A stretch of 64,000 nucleotides of DNA from Streptomyces sp. NRRL F-5630 (GCF_000719475.1 NZ_JOGO01000003.1:1-64000), one strand, 5' to 3'; positions 8,215-17,043 are shown, numbered from the stretch's first letter. Numbers and translations: made by a program. The notes: a model not told the origin generated them from the sequence alone.

Positions 8215-9216
8215 TCACCGCCTCGGTGCCGGGGCCGGGGCCACGAGCCGGCCCCGGTACACCAGCGACGCCGCCTGCTTCAGGGTGCGCAGCCGCACGC
8301 TCACGCTGTAGCCAGTGATGCCCGGGATGCTCGCGAGGCTCCGGCTCAGGAAGTCGTAGAAGTCGGCCGTGTCGGTGCACATCGCGATGGCCATGAGGTT
8401 CTGCTCGCCGCTCGTGGCGGCGGCGAAGACGATCCGGGGCAGCGCGGCCACCGCCGTCCCGGTCTCGTCGAGCAGGGCGGGCGTCGTCCGCAGCCACAGG
8501 GCCGCGCTGAACGGGTAGCCGAGGCGCTCGGGGACGATGTCCACGTCGTAGAAGAGGGTGCCGGTCCGCTCCAGGATCTCGATGCGGCGGGCGATGCGGC
8601 CCGGTGTCCAGCCGGTGCGCTCGGCGAGGGTGGCCTGGCTGGCCCGGCCGTCCTCGGCGAGCACCGCGAGCAGCGGCGCGTCCTCGGGGCGCGGCTCGAC
8701 GGGCGGTCCCTGCGGCACCGGACGCGGGTGGCGCTCCTGGAGCAGGGCCACCGCCTCCTCCGGGAGTGAGGGCCCGAGGTGCCCCCAGTCCGCGCCGGGC
8801 GGTGAGTAGGGGCGCAGCACCAGGCGCGTGTCGACGGCCAGGACGCCGGGAAAAGTGGCGAGCCGGCGCAGGACGTCGGGCACCCGTCCGTCGTGCGGAG
8901 TCTCCAGGGAGCAGACGATCTCCGAGCCGCCGAAGGTGATGTTGGCGAAGGAGATCTCGTGCAGGCGGGTCACCGCCTCGGCGAGCGCGTCGAGCCGGTC
9001 GGGCCGCAGCGAGATCCGTACGACGCTCGCCGCGAGGCCGTGCACCGCCGGGTTCACGAGCCCCACCACCCGCACCGTGCCCGCCCTGCGCATCGCGCGG
9101 AAGCGGCGGGCCACCGTCTGCTCGGAGGCTCCCACCACCTCGCCGACCAGCCGGAACGGCGCGCGCGGCGCCACGTGCAGGGCGTGGAGGATATGACTGT
9201 CGAGGATGTCGGACAT
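8215..9216 (-). CDS. Lrp/AsnC-family transcriptional regulator with duplicated HTH
   Basis: 333 aa, about twice the usual 150-160 aa of an Lrp protein. It has an N-terminal winged HTH (residues ~5-50, ILHALHVAPRAPF...), a first RAM-like ligand domain, a second HTH at ~160-205 (LLAVLAEDGRASQATLAERTGW) and a second RAM-like domain to the end. Such tandem proteins occur in actinobacteria. The protein probably senses an amino acid or similar small effector. It is divergent from a DHA2 exporter across a 417-bp region with an inverted repeat, so control of the exporter and of itself is the natural inference. Confidence 0.88.
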   Translation of the reverse strand: MSDILDSHILHALHVAPRAPFRLVGEVVGASEQTVARRFRAMRRAGTVRVVGLVNPAVHGLAASVVRISLRPDRLDALAEAVTRLHEISFANITFGGSEIVCSLETPHDGRVPDVLRRLATFPGVLAVDTRLVLRPYSPPGADWGHLGPSLPEEAVALLQERHPRPVPQGPPVEPRPEDAPLLAVLAEDGRASQATLAERTGWTPGRIARRIEILERTGTLFYDVDIVPERLGYPFSAALWLRTTPALLDETGTAVAALPRIVFAAATSGEQNLMAIAMCTDTADFYDFLSRSLASIPGITGYSVSVRLRTLKQAASLVYRGRLVAPAPAPRR

Positions 9217-9633
9217 GGAGGAAGCATCGCATCACCCCCGCAGGCTGTGGATGATTCCGGCGCTGCGCAGGGTCCGTCTTGGTGGAATTCGCGGTTCCGA
9301 AGGAGAATTCCGGAGGATTCGCGGACGGTTCACGGCGCGCCTCCAGGACATGAAGCCACCGGCCGAAGCCAACCGGCTCAAGCCACCCGGCCAGGGCCCC
9401 GGCCCCGGCCAGTCCCTGGAGCGCCGTCCGGCCCGGCGTGCGTACGTACCCCGTACGCCCGGGCACCCCGCCCCGTCCCGCCGGCCGACGAAGGCGCCGT
9501 CCGGCAGCCCGTACGCCCGAGGGGGAAGGCCGCCATCGGCCGCCCCGCCCGGCCCGTACGGCCGGACCTGCCGTACCGTCCACGACCTCGCCCGTCCCAC
9601 GCGCCGGAACCCCGGCGCTCCGAAGGAGTTCCC
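9217..9633. promoter_or_regulatory. Divergent promoter region, AsnC-like regulator / exporter
   Basis: 417 bp with no gene. It holds an inverted repeat, GGAATTC (9284-9290) and GAATTCC (9305-9311), and a partial direct repeat of the left arm (GGATTCGCGG at 9315). The local A+T is higher than the surroundings. It is a plausible operator for the regulator at 8215-9216. Further downstream are Pro/Arg-codon-like GC-rich bases with no recognised motif. Confidence 0.5.
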
Positions 9634-11241
9634 TTGTCCCAGTCACCGCCCGCAGCAGTCGAGCCCCATCGCGGGGTGACGCTGTTCATGGCCTGCCTCG
9701 GGGTCTTCGTCGCCTATCTGCCGGTGACGAGCGTCTCGGTGAGCCTGACCGCCATCCAGTCGGCGCTCTCCACGACGACCTCGCAACTCTCGTGGGTCTC
9801 GGACGCCTTCGTGCTGCCGATGGCCGCCTTCATCCTCACCGCCGGTGTCTTCGGCGACGTCCACGGCCGCAAGAAGGTCTACCTGGCCGGTCTCCTGCTC
9901 TCCGCCGCGGGCGCCGCGACCTCTCTGACCGCGCACTCCGTGGGCCAGCTCTGGACCGGCCAGGCCCTCTCCGGGCTCGGCGCCGCGGCGCTGCTCCCCA
10001 CGACGCTCGCGCTCATCAGCCACGCCGTGCCCGACCACCGCGAGCGCGGCAAGTTCATCGGCTTCTGGGCGATGTGCCTCATGGGCGCGCTCGCGTTCGG
10101 CGGCATCGTCGCGGGCACGATCCTCGCGCACGCGTCCTGGCGCTGGATATTCTTCGTGACGATCCCCGCCGCGCTCATCGCCTTCGCGGTCTCCGCGAAG
10201 CTGCTGCCCGAGTCGCGCGCGCCGCGCACGAGCCGCCTCGACTGGCCGGGCCAGATCACCGCGACGCTCGCCATCACCGGTCTCGTCTACGGCGTCATCG
10301 AGGGCGGCGCGGGCTCCTTCACGGACGTCCAGGTCGTCCTCGCGCTCGCGGTCGCCGTCGTCAGCGGTGTCCTCTTCGTCGTGGTCGAGCGCCGCGCCGA
10401 GCACCCCATGCTCGACCTCAAGCTCTTCCGCAGCCCCGGCTTCACCGCCACGGCGCTCGTCGCGATGGTCATGTTCCTCGGCATGATCGGCTTCTTCTTC
10501 GTGCTGAGCCTCTACTTCGGCATGGTCCAGCACCTCGACACGCTCGACACCGCCTGGCGGATGATCCTCGTCACCGGGGCCGCGCTGGTCGTCAGCGGGG
10601 TCGTGGGGCGCCTCATGCACAAGGTCGCGCCGCGCCTCATGATCACGGCCGGTCTGCTCCTTGTGACGGCGGCGCTGCTCACGCTGCTGGGCGCCGAGGC
10701 GGACAGCTCCTTCGGCACCCTGTCGTGGCGGCTGATCCTGCTCGGGCTCGGCATGGGCCTGGTCACGACGCCGATGACCGCGACGGCCGTCGCCTCCGTG
10801 CCGCACCCGCTCGCCGGGATGGCCGCGGCGGGCAACAACGCCTTCCGGCAGGTCGGCGGCGCGCTCGGCCCGGCCGTGCTCGGCGCGCTCCTCACGAGCC
10901 GCGCGGCCTCCGCGCTGCCGGACAAGCTCGCCGACAAGGGCGTGCCCGGCGCCCTCGCCGACCGGCTCACGCACGCGGTCGACGGCAGCGGCCTCGGCGC
11001 GGTCGGCTCGGTGCCGCTCGGCGCCCGCGCCGGACAGGTCTACGGGGCGGTCGGCGACGCCTTCCTCGAAGGGCTGCGCCTGTGCCTGACGATCTCGGCG
11101 GCCCTCACCTTCGTCGCCGCCGTGCTCGCCTTCGTGCTGCTGCGTCCGCGCGCGGACCGCGCGGGGACGGTGGTGCGCGAGTCGGCCGCCCAGTCCCCGG
11201 CGGGCCACCGGCAGACGGCGGGCGAGGGCGCGCACGCCTGA
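9634..11241 (+). CDS. MFS drug exporter, DHA2 (14-TM, EmrB/QacA) family
   Basis: 535 aa from a TTG with GAAGGAG 5 nt upstream. The long in-frame extension upstream is Arg/Pro-rich and not protein-like. There are about 14 hydrophobic segments. The MFS loop-2/3 motif is GDVHGRKKVYLAG (residues ~70-82) and motif C is GIVAG in TM5. The family exports drugs, dyes or metabolites by proton antiport. The divergent AsnC-type regulator suggests an amino-acid-like or regulator-sensed substrate. It is followed by a strong terminator. Confidence 0.9.
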   Translation: MSQSPPAAVEPHRGVTLFMACLGVFVAYLPVTSVSVSLTAIQSALSTTTSQLSWVSDAFVLPMAAFILTAGVFGDVHGRKKVYLAGLLLSAAGAATSLTAHSVGQLWTGQALSGLGAAALLPTTLALISHAVPDHRERGKFIGFWAMCLMGALAFGGIVAGTILAHASWRWIFFVTIPAALIAFAVSAKLLPESRAPRTSRLDWPGQITATLAITGLVYGVIEGGAGSFTDVQVVLALAVAVVSGVLFVVVERRAEHPMLDLKLFRSPGFTATALVAMVMFLGMIGFFFVLSLYFGMVQHLDTLDTAWRMILVTGAALVVSGVVGRLMHKVAPRLMITAGLLLVTAALLTLLGAEADSSFGTLSWRLILLGLGMGLVTTPMTATAVASVPHPLAGMAAAGNNAFRQVGGALGPAVLGALLTSRAASALPDKLADKGVPGALADRLTHAVDGSGLGAVGSVPLGARAGQVYGAVGDAFLEGLRLCLTISAALTFVAAVLAFVLLRPRADRAGTVVRESAAQSPAGHRQTAGEGAHA

Positions 11242-11264
11242 CGACGGCGGGCGACGGCGGGCGC

Positions 11265-11308
11265 AGGCCGCCCGGTCACGAGGGGAAACCTTCGCGACCG
11301 GGCGGCCT
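11265..11308 (+). terminator. 13-bp perfect hairpin terminator after the DHA2 exporter
   Basis: The arms are 11265-11277 and 11296-11308, exact complements, beginning 23 bp after the exporter stop. There is no T-tract. Confidence 0.75.
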
Positions 11309-11353
11309 CGTGCCCACGGGAACCGGCGCCCGCCGCGTACTCTCTCCCAGGAC

Positions 11354-11608
11354 ATGAGCGCCCACGACATGAACGACTTCGCCGACGAGGCCCGCAGCCG
11401 TGCCGCCCGCCTGCTGCGGATGGCCGCTCCCGAGGACGACAGGGACGGGCTCCTCGCCTACGCCGCCGACACACCGGACCCGCCCCTCATGGGCCCCGAC
11501 GGCATCCACACCACGGGCTGCCCGCGCTGCCGCCGCACGATGTGGCTCCAGCGGGACGTGTGGGTGTGCGCCGGGTGCGGAGAGGTGCGGGAGCGCGACG
11601 AGCACTGA
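11354..11608 (+). CDS. Small zinc-ribbon hypothetical protein
   Basis: 84 aa, soluble. The C-terminal half has two Cys pairs, CPRC and CAGC, separated by about 13 residues, forming a probable zinc ribbon. The N-terminus is acidic and helical (DEARSRAARLLRMA). AGGA lies just before the ATG. It is convergent with the deformylase gene. It resembles small conserved Streptomyces proteins of unknown role. Confidence 0.75.
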   Translation: MSAHDMNDFADEARSRAARLLRMAAPEDDRDGLLAYAADTPDPPLMGPDGIHTTGCPRCRRTMWLQRDVWVCAGCGEVRERDEH

Positions 11609-11713
11609 GGGGTACGGGGCCGTGAGGGGTCCTTGTGCGGGCTCCGCCCCGGGCGCTCGGTCCCCGCTGGGCGCAGCCCGCCCCGCTGGACGCGCTCCGT
11701 TCCCGTCCCCGCC

Positions 11714-12439
11714 CTACCGTTCCCCGCTCAGGTCCTCCACGCCCATCGCCGCCGCCCGTGCCCGGCGTTCGGCGAGGACCGTGTCGCGGGCCTCGGCCAT
11801 GTCGGCGAGGACCACGCGACGGGCGCGCTTGGCGAGCCGGTCCACGTAGACCATGCCGTTCAGGTGGTCCGTCTCGTGCTGGAGGCAGCGCGCGAAGTAG
11901 CCCGTGCCCTCGATCGTGACGGCGCGCCCGTCCCTGTCCACGCCGTGCACCACCGTGCGGTCCGCACGGGCCAGTTCGTGCTGGGCGCCCGGCACCGACA
12001 GACAGCCCTCGACGTCCTCGACGAGGGCGCGGCCCGAGGCGGCCTCGTCGATCACGGGGTTGAGGACGTGGCCGACGTGCCGGGCGCCCTCGTCGTCGAA
12101 GCAGTCGTAGACGAAGAGCCGCAGGTCCACGCCGACCTGGTTGGCGGCGAGCCCCGCGCCCTCGGCGAGGTACATCGTCAGGAACATGTCGTCGACGAGC
12201 TGGGCCAGTTCAGGGGTGCCGAAGCCGGTCGCCTCGGCGCAGCGGCGCGCGAGGATCTCCTCGCCGACCTCGGTCACCCGCAGCATCCGGCCGCGCGCCG
12301 CCTCGGGGGCGAGCGGCGGATACTCGCCCTCGTACCGCTCGCCCCGCACGTACACGGGCACCCCGGCGGGAATCCGCGCGCGGACGGAGTCCGGCGGCGG
12401 GACGAGGCTCCGGACGGAGTCGGCGGCGGGCTCGGTCAT
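11714..12439 (-). CDS. def: Peptide deformylase
   Basis: 241 aa metalloenzyme that removes the N-formyl group from nascent proteins. All three family motifs are present: motif 1 GAGLAANQVG (95-104, with Asn where most enzymes have Pro), motif 2 EGCLSVPG (144-151, metal ligand Cys146), and motif 3 QHETDHLNG (187-195, ligands His188 and His192, catalytic Glu189). The N-terminus is ~45 residues longer than E. coli Def, as is common in actinobacteria. Streptomyces usually carry several def genes, so this may not be the only one. Confidence 0.93.
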   Translation of the reverse strand: MTEPAADSVRSLVPPPDSVRARIPAGVPVYVRGERYEGEYPPLAPEAARGRMLRVTEVGEEILARRCAEATGFGTPELAQLVDDMFLTMYLAEGAGLAANQVGVDLRLFVYDCFDDEGARHVGHVLNPVIDEAASGRALVEDVEGCLSVPGAQHELARADRTVVHGVDRDGRAVTIEGTGYFARCLQHETDHLNGMVYVDRLAKRARRVVLADMAEARDTVLAERRARAAAMGVEDLSGER

Positions 12440-12525
12440 GGGGCGGCCTCTCTCGGGAACGCGGCGGGCGGTGCGGCGGACGCGGGCAGAACCCTACCCG
12501 CGCGCCGCACACCCCCTCGTGCCCG

Positions 12526-12762
12526 TCAGCCGTGCGGGACGTGCCGCACGCGCTGCCGCAGCTCCTTCTCCACGTCGTAGCGGTTGAGGCCCTGCTCACG
12601 GGCCCAGTCGGTGACCGCCATGTGCACCTCGGCGGCGGCGTTGAACCACACGCGCCGCTGCGCGTTCTGCTCCTCGCCCTCCAAGTGCTCGATCCTTCGG
12701 CCCTCTTCGTCGGCCGCCTGCTGAAGGGTGATCAGGTCATCGGGTAGCTCCACGGGCGGCAC
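12526..12762 (-). CDS. Small helical hypothetical protein
   Basis: 78 aa from GTG 12762; GTG 12753 and GTG 12798 are alternatives, and none has a strong ribosome site. The body is helical and charged (LQQAADEEGRRIEHLEGEEQ), followed by a possible helix with VTDWAREQGLNRYDVEKELR. No domain is recognised. Its start lies inside the 3' end of the PrmC-like frame, a 26-bp overlap. Confidence 0.6.
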   Translation of the reverse strand: MPPVELPDDLITLQQAADEEGRRIEHLEGEEQNAQRRVWFNAAAEVHMAVTDWAREQGLNRYDVEKELRQRVRHVPHG

Positions 12763-13762
12763 GGTAGGCGCGGGGGGCGCCGGGGGCGGGGTGGACACGG
12801 CTTTCGTCAGCCGGACGGAGCAGATGGTGGGGGCGGGGGGTGCCCCGGGGCTGCGCCCCGGGTCCCCGTTTGGGGGCTCCGCCCCCGGCCCCCGTTTCGG
12901 GGCTCCGCCCCGGACCCCGCTCCTCAATCGCCGGAGGGGCTTGAAATTCTTGGCCGGAGGCTGAGGTGTGGGGGCGCGTGCCTCTCACCACCGTTGCCCA
13001 TCCCTCCTCCTCGTGCACCACCTCCGCGCGCAGGCCCGCGGCTGTGAAGAGCTTGGCGATCTCGTAAGCCTGGCGCTCTCCGCTTTCCACGAGGAGGTGG
13101 CCGCCCGGGGTGAGCCAGGTGGTCGCCTCGTGGGCGACGCGGCGGACCAGGTCGAGGCCGTCGGTGCCGCCGTCGAGGGCGACGAGGGGCTCGTGGGCGC
13201 GGGCCTCGGCGGGAAGGAGGCGGACCTCCTCGCTCGGTACGTAGGGGACGTTCGCCGTCAGGATGTCCACCCGCCCGCGCAGCGCGTCCGGGAGCGGGGC
13301 GTACAGGTCGCCCTCGTACACGTGCGCGCCGACCGGGGCCAGGTTGCGGCGCGCCCAGCGCAGCGCGCCCGGGTCGACGTCCGCCGCGTACAGCGTCGCG
13401 CGCGGGCCGAGCGCCGTGCGCAGCGCGAGACCGAGGGCGCCCGAGCCGCAGCAGAGGTCGAGCAGGGTCACCTCGCCCTCCGCGCGCACCCCGTCGAGCG
13501 CCCGCGCCACCAGGAACTCGCTGCGCCTGCGCGGCACGAAGACCCCGGGCCCGACCTCGATCCGCAGCCCGTGGAACACCGCGTGCCCCACGACGTGCTC
13601 CAGGGGCTCCCCGGCCACGCGCCGCGCGACCAGCGCGTCCAGCCGCCCGTCCCGGCCCGCCGCGTCCTCGGGCACCGCCGCGAGCAGCAGCGCCGCCTCG
13701 TCCTCGGCGAAGACGCAGCCCGCCGCGCGGAGCCGGGCCACGAGGCCCGCGACGTCAGCCAC
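12737..13762 (-). CDS. PrmC/HemK-like protein-(glutamine-N5) methyltransferase, with repeat-derived C-terminal extension
   Basis: 341 aa. Residues 1-262 form a class-I SAM methyltransferase of the PrmC-related family: SAM motif DLCCGSGALG (102-111) and catalytic motif NVPY (171-174), where PrmC itself has NPPY. Substrates are presumed protein glutamines but are not proven for this subfamily. Residues ~263-341 are Gly/Pro/Arg-rich and encoded by an intergenic-type repeat block, so the natural stop seems to have been lost. GTG start; the first 8 nt overlap the stop of the upstream gene. Confidence 0.85.
   Translation of the reverse strand: MADVAGLVARLRAAGCVFAEDEAALLLAAVPEDAAGRDGRLDALVARRVAGEPLEHVVGHAVFHGLRIEVGPGVFVPRRRSEFLVARALDGVRAEGEVTLLDLCCGSGALGLALRTALGPRATLYAADVDPGALRWARRNLAPVGAHVYEGDLYAPLPDALRGRVDILTANVPYVPSEEVRLLPAEARAHEPLVALDGGTDGLDLVRRVAHEATTWLTPGGHLLVESGERQAYEIAKLFTAAGLRAEVVHEEEGWATVVRGTRPHTSASGQEFQAPPAIEERGPGRSPETGAGGGAPKRGPGAQPRGTPRPHHLLRPADESRVHPAPGAPRAYRAARGATR
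12847..12964. repeat. Streptomyces-type GC-rich intergenic repeat block
   Basis: Three tandem units of about 26 bp (12847, 12873, 12899), each a mini-palindrome of GGGGCTCCGCCCC type, are followed by CTCAATCGCCGGAGGGGCTTGA (12923 on). This last sequence is a motif I recognise as dispersed between genes in many Streptomyces genomes. Here it lies within the 3' part of the PrmC-like reading frame. Confidence 0.75.
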
Positions 13763-14321
13763 GCCCGCCCATGGTGTCGGGGAGTCTGCGCACCGGGCTG
13801 CCCCAGCCCCGTACCACCTCGTAGTCCGTGAACTCCTGCACGAGCCGGTACGCCGTGCCCGCGTGCGGGCCGCGGCGTTCGGCGGCGAGGAACGCCTCGG
13901 CCTCGCGGCGGTCGTGGCGCGGGGTCCCGCACAACTGCCACGTGCGGCCGTTCCACATCTCCGGGATCCAGCGCTCGCGCGCCTGCGGGCGCTCCTCGCG
14001 CTCGCCGTAGCGCGAGGGCGCCACCAGGTACTCCCGCTCGCCGTCCGGCAGCCGGGCCGCCCTGCGCCCCCCGCGCCGCCGCGTCTCGCACAGCAGGCAC
14101 AGGTCGGGCGCGCTGTCGTCCCGGGGCCCGAAGGGGTGCTCCGCGCACCGCGTCGTCGGCTCGGGGCCCTCGACGGCCTCCTCCAGGAGGTCGAGAGCGC
14201 GTCGCAGGTCCTTGGCGATCTCGTGCAGCTTGGCCTCGCTCGTGTCGCCGCCGAGTTCGTCGCCCTGTTCCCCGAGCGCCCTCAGCGCCCGGCCCAGGGC
14301 CGGGATCTTCTGCTGCCTCAT
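13755..14321 (-). CDS. Hypothetical protein, Cys-containing, Streptomyces-type
   Basis: 188 aa from ATG 14321; the longer frame adds unlikely Arg/Gly-rich sequence. It has an N-terminal helix (ALGRALRALGEQGDELGG, then DLRRALDLLEEAVEG) and a middle with one His/Cys cluster (CAEHPF... LCLLCETRR) that could bind metal. The C-terminal half is rich in Trp/Tyr/Arg. The stop overlaps the GTG of the PrmC-like gene by 8 bp, so the two are probably co-transcribed. I do not recognise a function. Confidence 0.7.
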   Translation of the reverse strand: MRQQKIPALGRALRALGEQGDELGGDTSEAKLHEIAKDLRRALDLLEEAVEGPEPTTRCAEHPFGPRDDSAPDLCLLCETRRRGGRRAARLPDGEREYLVAPSRYGEREERPQARERWIPEMWNGRTWQLCGTPRHDRREAEAFLAAERRGPHAGTAYRLVQEFTDYEVVRGWGSPVRRLPDTMGGRG

Positions 14322-14416
14322 GGCCTGAGCCTCCGGTGTCGCGCGTCCCCGTACCCGCCCATTGTCCAACGCCCGGCGGGCGGGTCCCCAGCCCACCCGT
14401 CCCCCGGCCCTCCGCC

Positions 14417-15214
14417 TCAGCCCGCGCGCCCCACCGGCACGAGCGTGAGCCACGCGAGACCGAGCAGCCCCAGGTGACCGTCCAGCCAGAAGGCGCGCTG
14501 CGCGTCGAGCCGTTCCCGTACGGCGTCCGCGGCGGCGTGGCCGGGGTGCAGGGCGAGCCACTCCTCGTCCGCCGCGCGGTACCCCGACTCGAACTCCTCC
14601 CACTCCGACGCGCTCGCCGTCTCCGTCCACAGCGGCCTGAAGCCGCCCGCGACGGCCGCGTCCACGAGCGCCCCGAGCGAGGGATGGTCGTCGGCCCGCG
14701 CGCCCGGCCACAGCCGGGCCAGCTCCCCGGCGCCGGGGGTACGGGTGAAGAAGCCCTCACCGAGCAGCACCCGGCCACCCGGGTTCACGAGCCGCCGCAG
14801 CTCGGCGAAGAGCGTCGGCAGGTAGTCCGGCCCGTCCGGGTCCGCGAGCGCCTGCCCCGAGCCCCCGCACAGCACGAGGTCGGCCGGCCCCCGCGTGGTG
14901 CCCCGCGCCGACTCCTCGTGCAGCCGCACCCGCCCGTCGAGACCGCGCTCGCGCGCCCGCTCCCCGGCCCGTACGAGATCCTCGCCCCGCAGATCGATCC
15001 CGGTGCCCCGCGCCTGCGGCACGGCCTCCAGCAGGCGCAGCAGCAGCTCCGCCCAGCCGCAGCCGACGTCGAGCACCGTCGCGGGCCGCGCGGCGGCGAG
15101 TCGCGCCACGACGCGGGCGGCGCGTTCCTCGGAGAGCGGGTTGTGGAAGGTGAGGGCGGGCAGGCCGGAGGGTGGGGCGTCCGGCGTCTCTCGGCGCGTC
15201 GCGGGGGAGGTCAT
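14417..15214 (-). CDS. Class I SAM-dependent methyltransferase
   Basis: 265 aa. Rossmann-fold motif I VLDVGCGWAELLLRLL lies near residues 47-62, an acidic motif II (GTGIDLRGEDL) follows, and motif IV DLVLCGGSG is near 110. The C-terminal region is aromatic-rich (WEEFESGYRAADEEWL). It is similar to small-molecule methyltransferases; the acceptor is unknown. It is a monocistronic-looking gene on the minus strand. Confidence 0.85.
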   Translation of the reverse strand: MTSPATRRETPDAPPSGLPALTFHNPLSEERAARVVARLAAARPATVLDVGCGWAELLLRLLEAVPQARGTGIDLRGEDLVRAGERARERGLDGRVRLHEESARGTTRGPADLVLCGGSGQALADPDGPDYLPTLFAELRRLVNPGGRVLLGEGFFTRTPGAGELARLWPGARADDHPSLGALVDAAVAGGFRPLWTETASASEWEEFESGYRAADEEWLALHPGHAAADAVRERLDAQRAFWLDGHLGLLGLAWLTLVPVGRAG

Positions 15215-15322
15215 GGGAGCGGACGGTACGGAGCGGGGGCCGCCGGCGGCGAATGGTTTTCCGCCCGGGGAACGGCTGCGGGGCCGCCCCTCGGGTAAGG
15301 CGGCCCCGCCCCCGTACGCGCC

Positions 15323-15877
15323 TCAGACCTCCTCGGCCTCCGCCGGGGCGGCCTGGCGGAGGCGCTTGTTGCGCTGCGCGACGACCGTGAGGGCCGCCGC
15401 CGCGCCGCCGATGAGCGCGGCCGGGACCATCCAGTGGCGGTTGAGGGCGTGACCGAGCTTGTGGTCGAGCGAGTACCTGCCCGGGCCCGTGACCGCGAGT
15501 CCCGCCGCGGCGAGGCCGAGGAAGGCCGGGTACTCGTAGCCGCCGCCCTGCGCGAAGAAACCGCCGGGAGCGTGGACGGCGGCGGCGCCCGCCATTGTCC
15601 CCGCCGCGGCGGCGCCCGCCGCCGGGGTCGCGAGGCCGAGCGCGAGCAGCGCGCCGCCGCCCGCCTCGCCGAGCCCGGCCGCGAGCGCGTTGAGCTTGCC
15701 GGGGGCGTAGCCCATCGACTCGAAGGCCTGGCCCGTGGCGTCGAGCCCGCCGCCGCCGAACCAGCCGAAGAGCTTCTGCGAACCGTGCGCGGCGAGCACC
15801 CCGCCGGTACCGACGCGCAGGGCGAGGAGCCCGAGGTCGAGCCGACGGCTGTGCGTGCGGCTTCCGTGGCACTTCAC
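15323..15877 (-). CDS. DoxX-family membrane protein
   Basis: 184 aa from GTG 15877, with AGGGAGA 4-5 nt upstream. There are four hydrophobic segments with the family signature LALRVGTGGVLAAHGSQKLFGWFGGGG in the first helix and loop. DoxX proteins are small quinone- or redox-associated membrane proteins; in mycobacteria DoxX acts with SodA and SseA in oxidative stress. The C-terminus is charged and cytoplasmic. No partner gene is adjacent. Confidence 0.87.
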   Translation of the reverse strand: MKCHGSRTHSRRLDLGLLALRVGTGGVLAAHGSQKLFGWFGGGGLDATGQAFESMGYAPGKLNALAAGLGEAGGGALLALGLATPAAGAAAAGTMAGAAAVHAPGGFFAQGGGYEYPAFLGLAAAGLAVTGPGRYSLDHKLGHALNRHWMVPAALIGGAAAALTVVAQRNKRLRQAAPAEAEEV

Positions 15878-16080
15878 GCTGTCTCCCTGGGGGATTGGAG
15901 TAGGGGATGCCGTGTCGCGGGGACGGCTCCTGCGCACCGGGCGCACACCGCTGTACGCCGCCGTGACACGGTGATCTCGAGGCTACGCCTCCCGCGCCGC
16001 GACGCACGGCGGGGCCCGCGCGTCCGGCGCCGCCCGTGCCCGGCCGTCCCGGCCCGGTCATCCGTCCGTGCCCGGCCGTC

Positions 16081-16149
16081 CGCCGCGCTCAGCCGTCCGC
16101 CGCGCTCAGCCGTCCGCCGCGCTCAGCCGTCCGGTCGCGGTCAGTCGTC
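16081..16149. repeat. 17-bp tandem repeat at the phzF 3' end
   Basis: Three exact copies of CGCCGCGCTCAGCCGTC (16081, 16098, 16115) are followed by a degenerate fourth that contains the stop codon of the PhzF-like gene. On the minus strand each unit carries TGA, so the array looks like serial duplication of the gene's stop region. Confidence 0.8.
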
Positions 16150-17043
16150 CGCCCGCGCCGGGATGCGTACGGCCGTGCCCGCGACCCGCACCCGGGGATC
16201 GCCCGCCCGCAGCGTCACGGTGACCGTTCCCGGGCGCCCCAGGTCCTCGCCCTGCACGAGCGTGAGCCGCGCGTCCTCGCGCACGAAACCGAGCGCGCGC
16301 AGGTACGCGCCGAAGGCCGCCGACGCCGCGCCCGTGACCGGGTCCTCGACGACACCGCCGACGGGGAAGGGATCGCGCGTGTGGAAGACGCCGGTGTCCG
16401 GGTCCTGCCAGAAGAGGTGCACGGTCGTCAGGCCGAGGCGTTCCATGAGTGCGCGGAGCCGCTCGAAGTCGTAGTCGAGCGCCGCGAGCCGCGCGCGGCT
16501 TCCGGCCGCCAGCACGAGGTGCCTGGCCCCGGCCGAGGCGATGCGCGGCGGGTACTCGGGGTGGAGGTCGGCGGCGGGCCAGCCGAGCGCGGCGAGGGCC
16601 TCGGCGAGGTCGCCGGGCGCGATGTCCTCGATCCGGGGCATGACGCTCGTCAGCGTGGCGCGCAGTTCACCGTCCTTCTCCTCGACCCCGACCGGCACCT
16701 GCCCGGCCGGTGTCAGGAAGACGTACGCGCCGGGGCCCTCCCGCTCGGCGAGCGCGACGGCGGTCGCGATCGTCGCGTGCCCGCAGAAGGGCACCTCGGC
16801 CTTCGGGCTGAAGTAGCGCAGGCGGTGCGTGCGCGGCTCCTCGCCGGGGAGCACGAACGCCGTCTCGCTGTATCCGAGCCGCGCGGCGACAGCGAGTTGC
16901 TCGTCGTCGCTCAGCCCCGAGGCGTCCAGCACGACCCCCGCGGGGTTGCCCGCGCCGGGATCGGTGGTGAACGCCGCGTACCGGCTGACACGGGGAGCGG
17001 AGGCCGCCGGGGCGGCCGGAGGCAGGGAGCCTGGTGACGTCAT
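16141..17043 (-). CDS. PhzF-family isomerase/epimerase-like protein
   Basis: 300 aa with the two-domain PhzF/DapF-like fold. The catalytic Glu is at 60 (LGYSETAFVL), with FCGHAT at 86-91 and the second-half signature EDPVTGAAS near 231-239. PhzF proper isomerises trans-2,3-dihydro-3-hydroxyanthranilate in phenazine synthesis. No phenazine genes are present here, so this is one of the many housekeeping homologues of unknown substrate. A second, shorter PhzF-like gene lies at 37972-38643. Confidence 0.88.
   Translation of the reverse strand: MTSPGSLPPAAPAASAPRVSRYAAFTTDPGAGNPAGVVLDASGLSDDEQLAVAARLGYSETAFVLPGEEPRTHRLRYFSPKAEVPFCGHATIATAVALAEREGPGAYVFLTPAGQVPVGVEEKDGELRATLTSVMPRIEDIAPGDLAEALAALGWPAADLHPEYPPRIASAGARHLVLAAGSRARLAALDYDFERLRALMERLGLTTVHLFWQDPDTGVFHTRDPFPVGGVVEDPVTGAASAAFGAYLRALGFVREDARLTLVQGEDLGRPGTVTVTLRAGDPRVRVAGTAVRIPARADD

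Noticed and set aside
16141..17043. PhzF as a sign of a phenazine cluster
   Set aside because: No other phenazine genes are nearby; PhzF homologues are common housekeeping proteins.
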